59,154 bases of DNA from Aliarcobacter sp017996075 (GTDB lineage: Bacteria; Campylobacterota; Campylobacteria; Campylobacterales; Arcobacteraceae). The stretch is taken from NCBI RefSeq assembly GCF_051062515.1, contig NZ_JAMXEK010000011.1, one strand, 5' to 3'. How positions within the stretch are numbered: the stretch's first letter is position 1; each line of letters opens with the position of its first letter. Shown one piece after another: positions 17,518 through 26,285 of this stretch. The notes beneath the pieces are model-generated. The model had not been told where the DNA came from. It did no database searches and saw nothing but the letters and a program-made list of their open reading frames with translations. A program made the translations under genes and the position numbers.

Positions 17518-18288
17518 TTAAGCATACTTAGGCTCATTTATTACTTTATTATAGTTTGTTTTTAAATCTTCATAATATGGTAATTTTTTTAAAAGATAAT
17601 ATTTTCCATCTTCTGAAGTATTTGGGTTTGAAATGTCCTTTTTTAATTGAAATAGAGTTTTGTCAATAAAGCTTCCATAATCATAAATCTTCCAGTTTTT
17701 AAGCTCTTGAATTATATTTGTTAAAATTTCATCTTTATTTGGAAAATCTTTATACTTCTCTTTTTCAAAAGTAATTCTCTCTTCAATTTCTTGTTCTATT
17801 GGTTTTTCAAAAGGTAGTCTTACTTTGTTGTATCCTAAGTCACTTTTTAAATTAAGTGAAAAAAGAGTTCTATCACTTTCATTTTCAATATTTTTAAGAG
17901 TTTCAAATAAAGACTTGTTAAAGTTCTCATCATTTGAAATATTTGCTTTATGAAAAATATCAAAACCTTTTATAAAAAAAGTTCCACTATCTAAGTTTTT
18001 AAATAGCTGATTAAGTTTTGCCATCTGTTCATAGCTTAAATTTTTTGCTTCACTTGTTGAAATCTCATCATCTTCTAGAATAGCCCTAAATAACTCTTCA
18101 TCTTCTTTTGACAAAGATGAAAAACCACCGCTTTTATCTATAAATTTTATTAAATCTTTAGTTAGCATAGTTGCATTTTCTTTTACTGATTTTGTATCTA
18201 CTACAAAACTACTATAAGCATTATCATATTTTGCTCTTTGTGTTGTATTATATTCATAAGTTTGAGTTTGGCTATTTCCTATGTGCAT
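17518..18288 (-). CDS. Unrecognised protein, divergent paralogue family A member 2
   Basis: A 256-residue soluble protein without a signal peptide. MHIGNSQTQTYEYNTTQRAK at the start echoes the MEIG-x-Y-Q-T start of its neighbours. An LSKEDEELFRAILEDDEIS segment near residue 57 and LNQLFKNLDSG near 88 resemble a loosely EF-hand-like acidic helix pair without a complete calcium loop. NDENFNKSLFETLKNIENESD matches the equivalent segment of member 1, and the C-terminus ends NYNKVINEPKYA, like the NFNKATREPYYG of member 3. A GGGGG tract 6 bases before the ATG is the likely ribosome-binding site. Function unknown. Confidence 0.65.
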   Translation of the reverse strand: MHIGNSQTQTYEYNTTQRAKYDNAYSSFVVDTKSVKENATMLTKDLIKFIDKSGGFSSLSKEDEELFRAILEDDEISTSEAKNLSYEQMAKLNQLFKNLDSGTFFIKGFDIFHKANISNDENFNKSLFETLKNIENESDRTLFSLNLKSDLGYNKVRLPFEKPIEQEIEERITFEKEKYKDFPNKDEILTNIIQELKNWKIYDYGSFIDKTLFQLKKDISNPNTSEDGKYYLLKKLPYYEDLKTNYNKVINEPKYA

Positions 18289-18334
18289 ATATTTCCCCCA
18301 TATAATAATTTTTAACTATTCTTTGATTTTACTA

Positions 18335-18961
18335 TCAACCATAATAAGGTTCTCTAGTAGCTTTATTGAAATTATCTTGAAAAGTTTTATAAAAATCAAC
18401 TATTCCTTGATACTGATTTTGTACACTATTTTCTGCATTTGAAGATTTTGCTTTTGTTAAATTCTTCTCAAAACTTGCAATCGCACTATTTATAAATGCA
18501 TCAAAATCCACACTTGTAGCTTGGTTTTTATTTAGTAGATAACTTCCATTTCCAGATCTTCCATCTTTCATAAAAGTTGGATTTATATCTTCTCCTTGTG
18601 CAAATCCTTGAAAATTCATTTGAAATTCATATGTTACAAGACCAAGATTTTCTTTTGGAGAACTTTGTAAAGTTTGATAGTATGCTTTATCAATACTACT
18701 GTTTCCACTAAAATTCAAAGCTCCTTTTAAAGCTAAAAGTCCAACAGCATGTCTAGGTTTTATGTTTCCATCATCAGCTAATTCTTGGTATCTTTTATCT
18801 ATAGATTCTTGATTTACTTTTGCCTCTTCAAAAGGTATTTGCATTAAATCATCTGCTGAATATTTACTATAATCAACTTTTTGTGCCTCTTTATAATAAG
18901 TCTCTTTTGTTCCTTTTACCTCTTGTGTTTGATATACACTTGTTGCTTTACCTATTTCCAT
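18335..18961 (-). CDS. Unrecognised protein, paralogue family A member 3
   Basis: A 208-residue soluble protein, shortest of the three paralogues. It aligns with member 1 through YSADDLMQIPFEEAKVNQES, RHAVGLLALKGALNFSGNSS, a DKAYYQTLQSSPKE-like segment and FDAFINSAIASFEKNLTKAK, ending NFNKATREPYYG. No signal sequence or membrane segment. It is first in the minus-strand trio and diverges from the tandem pair, with a 114-base shared upstream region; AGGGG lies 5-9 bases before the ATG. Function unknown. Confidence 0.65.
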   Translation of the reverse strand: MEIGKATSVYQTQEVKGTKETYYKEAQKVDYSKYSADDLMQIPFEEAKVNQESIDKRYQELADDGNIKPRHAVGLLALKGALNFSGNSSIDKAYYQTLQSSPKENLGLVTYEFQMNFQGFAQGEDINPTFMKDGRSGNGSYLLNKNQATSVDFDAFINSAIASFEKNLTKAKSSNAENSVQNQYQGIVDFYKTFQDNFNKATREPYYG

Positions 18962-19025
18962 TTTTACCCCTAATATAATAATATTTTATTTTATTAGTAT
19001 TAAAGTTAAATAAAGTTTAAAAGAT

Positions 19026-19031
19026 TATAAT
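19026..19031 (+). promoter_or_regulatory. Candidate -10 element for the tandem unknown genes
   Basis: A consensus TATAAT sits 44 bases before the ATG at 19076 in the divergent region. Campylobacterota housekeeping promoters typically have a strong -10 and a poor -35, which fits. No sigma-28 CGATAT-like or sigma-54 GG-N10-GC element was seen. Confidence 0.35.
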
Positions 19032-19075
19032 TAAACTAATATTAAGAAAAGTTAGTAATAAAGAAGGGGATTCTT

Positions 19076-20449
19076 ATGAATATAAATACTAATATACAAT
19101 CGTTTAGTTCGCAAAGTGGAATAAAAGTAACACAAAATGGAAATTCTAATCAAAGTATAGATAAAAGTAAAAATAGTGAAGCTGTAAATATAAATATAGA
19201 CTCAAAAACATTAGATACCTTAAATCTATTATCATCTTTGGAGGAAGAAACTATTTTAAAAGCTAGATTAAATGGATATGTTAATACTGAAGCAAAACTA
19301 GCTAGGAATAGACTAGAAGAAGTTTACTCAAAAGCAACAAAAGAGAATAAAAAATTTGCAAATCCAGAGCAACATATTAGTGATAAGTATTATTCACAAG
19401 CTTCTCCATACTATATAGAAGGTTTAAGTAGAATGGAAAGGGAAATTGCATACAACCACGAAATGGATTATTTAAAAAATAATAAGCTAACTAAAATTAA
19501 TTACATAGACCCAAATCTAAAAGATTTAACTTCAATTCATGGTTATATAGAGGAATTAGAAGAAAAGAAATTTAATAGAGAAGCTGTAAATACTCAATTT
19601 CAACAACTTTTAGATAAATACAGTATCTCTATTCCAAAAGATACAAACTTAACTTTTACTATAGACCCTTATGATTACAAAGTAAGTGTTAGCGGAATTG
19701 ATGATAAAAATCTATCTAGTTTGATAGAAGATGTTTTAAATACAGCAAGTAATTCTAAAGAGTTGTTTTCTCATATTTATAATAGTACTTTAGATAATAA
19801 TTCTCAAGTAAGCAAAGAAAAATCTGATAAAAAAACATTATTTCATGAAATAAAAAATAGAACTGGATATGACCTAAGAGATTTAGAAAATATAGATGGT
19901 AAATTTTTAACACAAGACGGTACAGATATTTTAGAATTATATAAAATAGGTGTAATAAATAGTAAAAATATTCCTGAAGAGTATAAAGGAATGGTTTTTG
20001 AGCTATACAGTGGAAAATTAACAGAATTAGGAAAAAAAGGCTTTGAAAATGTACCTGATTTAGTTTTATCTATAGATTATAAAAATGGGAGTTTTTATGA
20101 TGTAGGACAGAGTGAAAATTTTGGAACAGGAAAAACAAAATGGATAGATGAACTAAAAGCTTCAAAATCACAAACATTTGGAGAAGCTTTTAAAGATTAT
20201 AGAAAAGATATAGTTTATGATGAAAATAGTCAAGATATTATCAAAGATGCACTAAATCTAAAAGAGTTTAGTTTTAAAGGAATAAAATCTGATGCAGATA
20301 GTTTACTTGAAAAATATGGCTCAAAAGATATGGAATTAATCAAACTTTTACTTATGCAAAAATACCTTATGAGGAAAGAGGATAGTGAGTCAGATAAGGA
20401 GTTTTATAAACTTTTAAAAGAGTGGGAAGAGAGTAAAAATCAAGAGTAG
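19076..20449 (+). CDS. Unrecognised protein, tandem duplicate copy 1
   Basis: A 457-residue soluble, hydrophilic protein with no signal peptide or membrane helix. The first 45 residues are rich in Asn, Ser and Gln. It is a tandem duplicate of the next gene: the first 48 residues are almost identical, as are a block around residues 83-134 (YSKATKENKKFANPEQ and ISDKYYSQASPYYIEGLSR) and the last 70 residues, while the middle has diverged. GGGGA 6 bases before the ATG is a good ribosome-binding site. I recognise no domain or catalytic motif. It diverges from the family A trio, which share the polar N-terminal style. Confidence 0.7.
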   Translation: MNINTNIQSFSSQSGIKVTQNGNSNQSIDKSKNSEAVNINIDSKTLDTLNLLSSLEEETILKARLNGYVNTEAKLARNRLEEVYSKATKENKKFANPEQHISDKYYSQASPYYIEGLSRMEREIAYNHEMDYLKNNKLTKINYIDPNLKDLTSIHGYIEELEEKKFNREAVNTQFQQLLDKYSISIPKDTNLTFTIDPYDYKVSVSGIDDKNLSSLIEDVLNTASNSKELFSHIYNSTLDNNSQVSKEKSDKKTLFHEIKNRTGYDLRDLENIDGKFLTQDGTDILELYKIGVINSKNIPEEYKGMVFELYSGKLTELGKKGFENVPDLVLSIDYKNGSFYDVGQSENFGTGKTKWIDELKASKSQTFGEAFKDYRKDIVYDENSQDIIKDALNLKEFSFKGIKSDADSLLEKYGSKDMELIKLLLMQKYLMRKEDSESDKEFYKLLKEWEESKNQE

Positions 20450-20495
20450 TTATATTTGACTATAAATTGATTAAATAAAATAACAAGGGATTTTT

Positions 20496-21875
20496 ATGAA
20501 TATAAATACTAATATACAATCGTTTAGCTCACAAAGTGGAATAAAAGTAACACAAAATGGAAATTCTAATCAAAGTATAGATAAAAATAAAAATAGTGAA
20601 GCTGTAAATATAAATATAGACTCAAAAACACTAGATACTTTAAATCTATTATCATCTTTAGGTGAAGAAACTTTTATTAAAAGCTACAACAACTTTATAA
20701 GTGATGATGAAAAAGCTGTTAGAAATAGACTAGAAGAAGTTTACTCAAAAGCAACAAAAGAGAATAAAAAATTTGCAAATCCAGAGCAACATATTAGTGA
20801 TAAATATTACTCACAAGCTTCACCATATTATATAGAAGGATTAAGTCGAATAGAAAGAGATGTAGCTCATAAACATGAAATGGATTATTTAAAATATGGG
20901 AAGTTAAGAAATATAAGCTTTATTGACCCAAATATAAAAGATTTAAATTCAATGAATGATAGAGTAGAGAGTGCGGAAAAAAAAGCATTTAATAGAGATA
21001 TGGTTAATGAACAGTTCCAACAACTTTTAAATAAATATGGTATTTCTATTCCTAAAGATAGTAATCTTAGATTTACAATTGAACCTTATGATTATAAAGT
21101 AACTGTTAACGGACTTGATGATAAAAATCTATCTAGTTTAATAGAAGATGTTTTAAATACAGGAGATAACTCAAAAGAATTATTTAGACATATTTCATAT
21201 AGTCGTTCAAGCTATTTAGATGATTCAACTCAGTTTGATAAAGATAAATCAATGAAATATGGAATATTTCATAATGTAAAAGAGCTAACTGGATATGACC
21301 TAAGAGAGTTGGAAAATGTAGATGGTAAGTTTTTAACAAAAGATGGAACAGATGTTATAGAGTTATTAAGAATTGGTGTTATGAATAGTAAAAATATTCC
21401 TGAACAATATAAAAGTGTTGCCTTTGATAGTTATAGTGCAGATTTATCAGAAGTTGCAAGAAAAAGTTTTGAAAATATAGAAGATTTAAATTTATCAATA
21501 GATTACAAAAATAGCTCTTTTCATGATGTTGGACAGAGTGAAACATATGGAGTTGGTAAAAGAGATTGGATATATGAATTAAAAGCTTCAAAGACTCAAA
21601 CTTTAGGCGAAGCTTTTAAAGATTATAGAAAAGATATAGTTTATGGTGAAAATAGCCAAGATATTATAAAAGATACACTAAATCTAAAAGAGTTTAGCTT
21701 TAAAGGAATAAAATCTGAAGCAGATAGTTTATTTGAAAAATATGGCTCAAAAGATATGGAATTAATCAAACTTTTACTTATGCAAAAATATCTTATGGGT
21801 AAAGATGATAGTGAAGCTAATAAAGAGTTTTATAAACTTTTAAAAGAGTGGGAAGAGAGTAAAAATCAAGAGTAG
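20496..21875 (+). CDS. Unrecognised protein, tandem duplicate copy 2
   Basis: A 459-residue paralogue of the preceding gene, 46 bases downstream. The duplication unit includes the 3' flank: TATTTGAC followed by ATAA occurs just after both stop codons. Divergence is concentrated in residues 55-80, 135-175 and 225-255, with near-identical nucleotide blocks elsewhere, which suggests recent duplication or gene conversion. Soluble, polar N-terminus, no signal peptide, no recognised domain. AAGGGA precedes the ATG by 7 bases. Function unknown. Confidence 0.7.
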   Translation: MNINTNIQSFSSQSGIKVTQNGNSNQSIDKNKNSEAVNINIDSKTLDTLNLLSSLGEETFIKSYNNFISDDEKAVRNRLEEVYSKATKENKKFANPEQHISDKYYSQASPYYIEGLSRIERDVAHKHEMDYLKYGKLRNISFIDPNIKDLNSMNDRVESAEKKAFNRDMVNEQFQQLLNKYGISIPKDSNLRFTIEPYDYKVTVNGLDDKNLSSLIEDVLNTGDNSKELFRHISYSRSSYLDDSTQFDKDKSMKYGIFHNVKELTGYDLRELENVDGKFLTKDGTDVIELLRIGVMNSKNIPEQYKSVAFDSYSADLSEVARKSFENIEDLNLSIDYKNSSFHDVGQSETYGVGKRDWIYELKASKTQTLGEAFKDYRKDIVYGENSQDIIKDTLNLKEFSFKGIKSEADSLFEKYGSKDMELIKLLLMQKYLMGKDDSEANKEFYKLLKEWEESKNQE

Positions 21876-21908
21876 TAGTATTTGACAATAAGAGCTTTAA
21901 GCTAATAT

Positions 21909-21917
21909 TGTTATAAT
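21909..21917 (+). promoter_or_regulatory. Candidate extended -10 promoter (TGT-TATAAT)
   Basis: TGTTATAAT, 37 bases before the ATG at 21954, is a textbook extended -10. A TTGACA 24 bases upstream of it is too far away to act as the matching -35. It would allow separate transcription of the short third gene of this group and possibly tlyA behind it. Confidence 0.4.
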
Positions 21918-21953
21918 TTTTTAAAAATTTTATCTTAGGTAAAGAGGCATTTT

Positions 21954-22421
21954 ATGGAAATTTCAAATAATACAAATTCAATTTTAAATTCAAATCTAAA
22001 TACAAACAGTTCAGTAAGCGAGGAACAAAAAGATAAATTTGATATTTTTTTAGAAAATCAAGAAAAAGATAAAGCAGAAAAAAGAGAGACAACTGAACTT
22101 TTAGGTGATTTAGAGTTTGTTTCTAAAACTGGATTTACAAAAGAAGAGTTAGAGAGAATTAAAGAGCTTTTAGAAGAGTTACAAAAACAAAGAGCCGAAT
22201 CAGGACAAGCACCTCTTAGCCCTGAAGAGTATATTCAAGCTTTAAAACAAGATTTACAAACTGCTATTTATGAAGTTACAGGTAAAAAAGTAGATTTAGA
22301 CAATGAAACTATTCAAAATATAATGAATTTACAAAAAAGTGGTGGTAATGAAACTTTTGCAAAACCTACAACAGACGAAGAGCTAAGACTTGTAGATGAA
22401 TTTAAAAAAGCATCTAAATAA
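21954..22421 (+). CDS. Unrecognised small acidic helical protein
   Basis: A 155-residue hydrophilic protein. Residues 1-25 are an Asn/Ser/Thr tract beginning MEISNNTNS, resembling the MEIG starts of the minus-strand paralogues. Residues 25-75 and 95-125 are charged and predicted helical (KEELERIKELLEELQKQR), possibly coiled coil. No signal peptide, membrane helix or catalytic motif. It lies 78 bases after the tandem pair and 15 bases before tlyA. Its polar N-terminus and position suggest it belongs with the unknown locus, but this is inference. Confidence 0.65.
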   Translation: MEISNNTNSILNSNLNTNSSVSEEQKDKFDIFLENQEKDKAEKRETTELLGDLEFVSKTGFTKEELERIKELLEELQKQRAESGQAPLSPEEYIQALKQDLQTAIYEVTGKKVDLDNETIQNIMNLQKSGGNETFAKPTTDEELRLVDEFKKASK

Positions 22422-22436
22422 GATACTTATAAATAT

Positions 22437-23156
22437 ATGAGATTAGATTTATACTTAAGCAAAAACTTTGATATTCAAAGTAGAAATAAAGCGCTTGAAC
22501 TAATTCTTTCAAATAAAGTAAAAATTGATGGCAAAATTGTATCAAAAGCATCATTTTTAGTTGATGATAAGATGAAAATAGAGCTACTTGAAGAGGATTT
22601 TTATGTAAGTAGAGCTGCATACAAACTAAAATATTTTTTAGACGAGCTAAAAAATAAAAATGAGATTAACTTAAAAGATAAAATAGCTCTTGATATTGGA
22701 AGTAGCACAGGTGGTTTTACACAAATTTTACTAGAATTTGATATTCACAAAGTAGTTTGTGTTGATGTTGGAACTAATCAACTTCACGAAAAAATTAAAA
22801 AAGATAACAAAATAGAGTTTTTTGAAAACTGCGATATTAGAGATTTTAAAAGTGATATTAGCTTTGATATTGTAACTTGTGATGTCGCTTTTATCTCTAT
22901 TTTAAAGATTATTGACTCAATAAACTCTTTAGATTTAAAAAATATAATTATACTTTTTAAACCACAATTTGAAGTAGGAACTGGTGTGAAAAGAGATAAA
23001 AAAGGTGTAGTAAAAGATAAAAATGCGATTTTAAAAGCTAAAGAAAACTTCTTAAGCAAAGCATTTTCTTTAAATTGGAAATTAAATTATAACAGCATTA
23101 GTAAGCTTGTAGGAAAAGATGGAAATGAAGAAGAGTTCTTCTATTTTAGTAAATAG
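22437..23156 (+). CDS. tlyA: TlyA family rRNA 2'-O-methyltransferase
   Basis: A 239-residue protein with an N-terminal S4 RNA-binding domain (MRLDLYLSKNFDIQSRNKAL, residues 1-60) and an FtsJ-like SAM methyltransferase domain with ALDIGSSTGGFTQ near residue 83, VCVDVGTNQLH near 104 and the FKPQFEVG segment near 180, whose Lys is part of the K-D-K-E set. TlyA enzymes methylate 16S and/or 23S rRNA and set capreomycin sensitivity; older annotations call it hemolysin A. It overlaps ribF by 38 bases. Length is that of the shorter Campylobacter-type (TlyA type I) proteins. Confidence 0.92.
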   Translation: MRLDLYLSKNFDIQSRNKALELILSNKVKIDGKIVSKASFLVDDKMKIELLEEDFYVSRAAYKLKYFLDELKNKNEINLKDKIALDIGSSTGGFTQILLEFDIHKVVCVDVGTNQLHEKIKKDNKIEFFENCDIRDFKSDISFDIVTCDVAFISILKIIDSINSLDLKNIIILFKPQFEVGTGVKRDKKGVVKDKNAILKAKENFLSKAFSLNWKLNYNSISKLVGKDGNEEEFFYFSK

Positions 23157-23979
23157 TAATTTTGATAAAAACAGTATAGATTCAATTGCAATTGGTGGAT
23201 TTGATGGTATGCATATTGCTCATCAAGAGTTATTTAAAAACTTAAATTCTAATGGTGCTATTATTAGCATAGAAACAGGATATGCAAATTTAACACCAAA
23301 AAAAAATAGACAAGAGTACACAAAATACCCTATTTTTTATTATGATTTAGAAGATATAAAAGCACTTGATGGAGTTGAATTTATAAAAATGCTTCAAGAT
23401 GATTTTAAAAACTTAAAAAAAATTGTTGTTGGTTTTGATTTTGGTTTTGGTAAAAATAGAGCTTATAAAGCAGATGATTTAAATAGTTTATTTGATGGAG
23501 AAGTTGTTGTAGTACCTGAGATAAAACTAAATAACTCTTCTGTTCACTCAAGAGTAATAAGAGAGTTTATAAAAGAGGCAAAAATAAAAGAGGCAAATGA
23601 TTTTTTAGGAAAAGAGTATAAAATTTGTGGAACTGTTATAAAAGGTCAAGGATTAGGAAAAGATGAGTTTGTTCCAACAATTAATATAGAAGTAAAGGAT
23701 TTTTTGCTTCCTAAAAGTGGTGTTTATGTTACAAAAACTATAGTTGATAAAATTGAATATAACTCTATTACTTTTTTAGGGCATAGAGTTACAACTGATA
23801 ATAGTTTTGCCGTTGAAACTCATATTTTAGATAAAAATATAGATGTAAAAAATGAGAATATTGAGATAAAATTTATTGATTTTATAAGAGATAATCAAAA
23901 ATTCAATAGTTTTTTGGATTTAAAAAATGCTATATTAAATGATATTTCAATTGCAAGAAATTATTTTATTAATTTTTAG
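23119..23979 (+). CDS. ribF: Bifunctional riboflavin kinase/FAD synthetase
   Basis: A 286-residue enzyme making FMN and FAD from riboflavin. The N-terminal adenylyltransferase domain shows AIGGFDGMHIAHQEL near residue 24 (HxGH-like nucleotide site), VVGFDFGFGKNRAY near 98 and SSVHSRVIREFIKEA near 140. The C-terminal kinase domain has GTVIKGQGLGKDEFVPTINI near 172, with the PTxN metal-binding motif, and VETHILD near 233. The start lies inside tlyA; the ATG at 23125 is an alternative two codons later. Overlap with tlyA indicates coupled translation. Confidence 0.92.
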   Translation: MEMKKSSSILVNSNFDKNSIDSIAIGGFDGMHIAHQELFKNLNSNGAIISIETGYANLTPKKNRQEYTKYPIFYYDLEDIKALDGVEFIKMLQDDFKNLKKIVVGFDFGFGKNRAYKADDLNSLFDGEVVVVPEIKLNNSSVHSRVIREFIKEAKIKEANDFLGKEYKICGTVIKGQGLGKDEFVPTINIEVKDFLLPKSGVYVTKTIVDKIEYNSITFLGHRVTTDNSFAVETHILDKNIDVKNENIEIKFIDFIRDNQKFNSFLDLKNAILNDISIARNYFINF

Positions 23980-23992
23980 GTAAAATGTCCAA

Positions 23993-24700
23993 ATGATTGA
24001 TAAAGTATTTAATAAAACAATTTCAAAACAGTTTGAGTTTGATGAAGAGGTAGCAAGTGTATTTGATGATATGCTTGATAGATCAGTTCCATTTTATAAG
24101 CAGATGCAAAAACTATCTATAACTTTTGCAAACAATTTTTTAAAAGATGATTCAAATGTTTATGATTTGGGCTGTTCAACAGCATCAACTTTGATTGAAT
24201 TAAAAAAAAGTAGTAAATATAGGATTAATTTAATAGGAATAGATAACTCAACTGCAATGCTAGAACATGCAAGTAAAAAAGCAAAAGCTTTTGGAGTTGA
24301 TATAAAACTTATAAATGATGATATTTTTAATGTAGAATTAAAAGATGCAAGAGTTGTTTTTTCAAACTACACTTTACAATTTATTAGACCAATAAATAGA
24401 GAAAAACTTGTAAAAAAGATTTATGATAGTTTAGAAGATGGTGGAGTTTTTATTTTCAGTGAAAAATTAGTATCATCAAATAGCTTTTTAAATAAACAGC
24501 TAATTGATGAGTATTATAGTTTCAAAAAAAATCAAGGATATAGTGAATTTGAAATAGCCCAAAAAAGAGAGGCTTTGGAGAATGTGCTTATTCCTTATAC
24601 TGAAGATGAGAATAAAAAGATGATAAAAGATGCTGGTTTTAAAGATTGTGAAACACTTTTTAGATGGGTAAACTTTGCAACTTTTATAGCAATTAAATAG
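23993..24700 (+). CDS. cmoA: Carboxy-S-adenosyl-L-methionine synthase
   Basis: A 235-residue class I SAM-fold enzyme that makes carboxy-SAM from SAM and prephenate for wobble-uridine modification of tRNA (cmo5U). FDEEVASVFDDMLDRSVPFY near residues 18-37, VYDLGCSTASTL near 57 (SAM loop), GIDNSTAMLEHA near 80, and SNYTLQFIRP near 120 are diagnostic of CmoA. Cytoplasmic. Its partner cmoB is not in the window. It follows ribF by 13 bases in the same direction. Confidence 0.93.
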   Translation: MIDKVFNKTISKQFEFDEEVASVFDDMLDRSVPFYKQMQKLSITFANNFLKDDSNVYDLGCSTASTLIELKKSSKYRINLIGIDNSTAMLEHASKKAKAFGVDIKLINDDIFNVELKDARVVFSNYTLQFIRPINREKLVKKIYDSLEDGGVFIFSEKLVSSNSFLNKQLIDEYYSFKKNQGYSEFEIAQKREALENVLIPYTEDENKKMIKDAGFKDCETLFRWVNFATFIAIK

Positions 24701-24747
24701 TAAAAATTTTATTGTTCCTTTTTGGAACTAATTTGAAAGGAGAAGGT

Positions 24748-25257
24748 ATGTTAAAAATAGGCGATAAGGCACCAGCATTTTGTGCTTTTAATCAAGATGA
24801 TACAGAGATTTGTCTAAGAGATATTGTTGGAAATTGGATAGTTTTATACTTTTATCCAAAAGATATGACACCAGGATGTACTACACAAGCTTGTGATTTT
24901 ACTGCAAATTTATATAAGTTTGATAATCTAAAAGCAACAATTATTGGTGTAAGTCCCGATGATAGTGCAAAACATAGAAAATTTATAGAAAAATATGATT
25001 TAGGTATTACTCTTTTAGCAGATGAAGATAAAAAAATGGCTCAAGATTACGGTGTTTGGCAACTAAAGAAATTTATGGGAAAAGAGTTTATGGGAGTTGT
25101 AAGAACTACATTTATAATTAATCCAAAAGGAGAAATTGCAGCAATTTGGGATAAGGTGAGTGTACGAAAAACAAAGAGTGTAAAAGGAGAAAAAATCGAA
25201 ATTTTACATGTGGATGAAGTTAGAGAAAAACTAGAAGAATTACAATCAAAATATTAG
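24748..25257 (+). CDS. bcp: Thioredoxin-dependent thiol peroxidase (Bcp/PrxQ)
   Basis: A 169-residue peroxiredoxin that reduces hydroperoxides. DMTPGCTTQACDF near residue 38 carries the peroxidatic Cys in the PGCT motif and, five residues on, the resolving Cys typical of helix-alpha2 PrxQ enzymes. GVSPDDSAKHRKF and FIINPKGEI are further family positions. The start is placed at the ATG at 24748 because AAAGGAG lies 7 bases before it; a longer frame from a TTG at 24712 adds 12 residues not seen in the family and has no ribosome-binding site. Confidence 0.93.
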   Translation: MLKIGDKAPAFCAFNQDDTEICLRDIVGNWIVLYFYPKDMTPGCTTQACDFTANLYKFDNLKATIIGVSPDDSAKHRKFIEKYDLGITLLADEDKKMAQDYGVWQLKKFMGKEFMGVVRTTFIINPKGEIAAIWDKVSVRKTKSVKGEKIEILHVDEVREKLEELQSKY

Positions 25258-25265
25258 GAAAAAAT

Positions 25266-26285
25266 ATGAAAAAAATGTTTACAAAGTTAGCTTTTGTTGG
25301 TGCTATTTTATTTGCTACAAATAGTTTAGCAGTTGAAACTGTTTGTTATAAAAATGGTTTAGATACACCATCACAAATTGAAACTGCAAAACTTGAAGGT
25401 GGAATTTGTGGTGGTAAAACTACTGTTGGAGAGATGTTAAAAAATGGTTGGCAAATTTTAGATATAAATGTAACGACTGAAAATGGAAAGTTAAGTTACT
25501 CATACTACTTTTATCAAAATGCAAAACAAGGTTTAAGTAGTGGAACTTATGCATCAAAATTAGATTATGGGAAAAAAGAGTTTTCTATTTCACCTATGGC
25601 ATTTAAAATTGATAATTTAGAAAACAATAAAACAACAATACCAAAAGGAAATCTACTTGTAGGTCAAAGTGGAATTGTTGTGCATATTTATGACAACGAT
25701 AGAAGACTAATAGTTTCAAACGCAAAAGTAGTAAGCTCAAATGAAAAAAGTTCTGTTATTGAATATTTTGCTTTTGATGATTTAAAACAAGATGCAATTC
25801 CTAATACAAATAGAGTAGTTGAAAAAGGTGATATTTTACTTTTAAACTATATGTATGACCAATCTTTACTTATAGCTCCTGATTTTAATAACTATAAAGC
25901 AGTAAAAGATGATTTTGCACAAAATAATTTTATACATCCAGATTTATTTGGAGCATCTTTGAAATTTCAAAATCAACCACTTCCTAGAATTGAAGATTTC
26001 CAAAAGTTTGCAATTGAGCAAAATTTAGGAACTATTTTTATTGTATTAAATAGAAAAATATTTATCTATGATGCAAAAACATTTACTCTACTAGATAGTT
26101 ATAGTTTACAAATTGGCTCTTCAAAAAAACAGATGCCATTTTTTACAAGAGTTGAAGAGATAAAAGGACCACTAATTGACCTTAAAAATATTCCTATTGT
26201 ATCTGATGCTTTAGGTTTAAAGGATGATAGCATAGATGATTCAAGTTATGACAACTACTATAAGCAACTTTTGGGAGTTAAATAG
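25266..26285 (+). CDS. Secreted protein with PgbA-type plasminogen-binding N-terminal domain
   Basis: A 339-residue exported protein. A signal peptide covers residues 1-22 (cleavage after NSLA). Residues 22-230 resemble the N-terminal domain of the Helicobacter PgbA/PgbB proteins: VGQSGIVVHIYDNDRRLIVSNAKV (about residues 131-154, key GIVVH and IVSNA), an EYFAFDDLKQDAIP segment, and DILLLNYMYDQSLLIAPD. The plasminogen-binding Lys-rich tail of the Helicobacter proteins is absent, so host binding should not be assumed. It is likely periplasmic or outer-surface. Its stop overlaps the GTG start of glcD. Confidence 0.7.
   Translation: MKKMFTKLAFVGAILFATNSLAVETVCYKNGLDTPSQIETAKLEGGICGGKTTVGEMLKNGWQILDINVTTENGKLSYSYYFYQNAKQGLSSGTYASKLDYGKKEFSISPMAFKIDNLENNKTTIPKGNLLVGQSGIVVHIYDNDRRLIVSNAKVVSSNEKSSVIEYFAFDDLKQDAIPNTNRVVEKGDILLLNYMYDQSLLIAPDFNNYKAVKDDFAQNNFIHPDLFGASLKFQNQPLPRIEDFQKFAIEQNLGTIFIVLNRKIFIYDAKTFTLLDSYSLQIGSSKKQMPFFTRVEEIKGPLIDLKNIPIVSDALGLKDDSIDDSSYDNYYKQLLGVK

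Noticed and set aside
17518..18288. EF-hand calcium-binding domain in the second family A protein.
   Set aside because: The acidic helix-loop region lacks the regular D-x-D/N-x-D loop positions.
21882..21917. TTGACA (21,882-21,887) paired with TATAAT (21,912-21,917) as a classical promoter.
   Set aside because: The 24-base spacing is too long; the extended -10 alone was kept as the candidate.
24712..24747. A 12-residue N-terminal extension of Bcp from a TTG.
   Set aside because: The family starts at the later ATG, which has AAAGGAG upstream; the extension lies in a small GTTCC/GGAAC hairpin.
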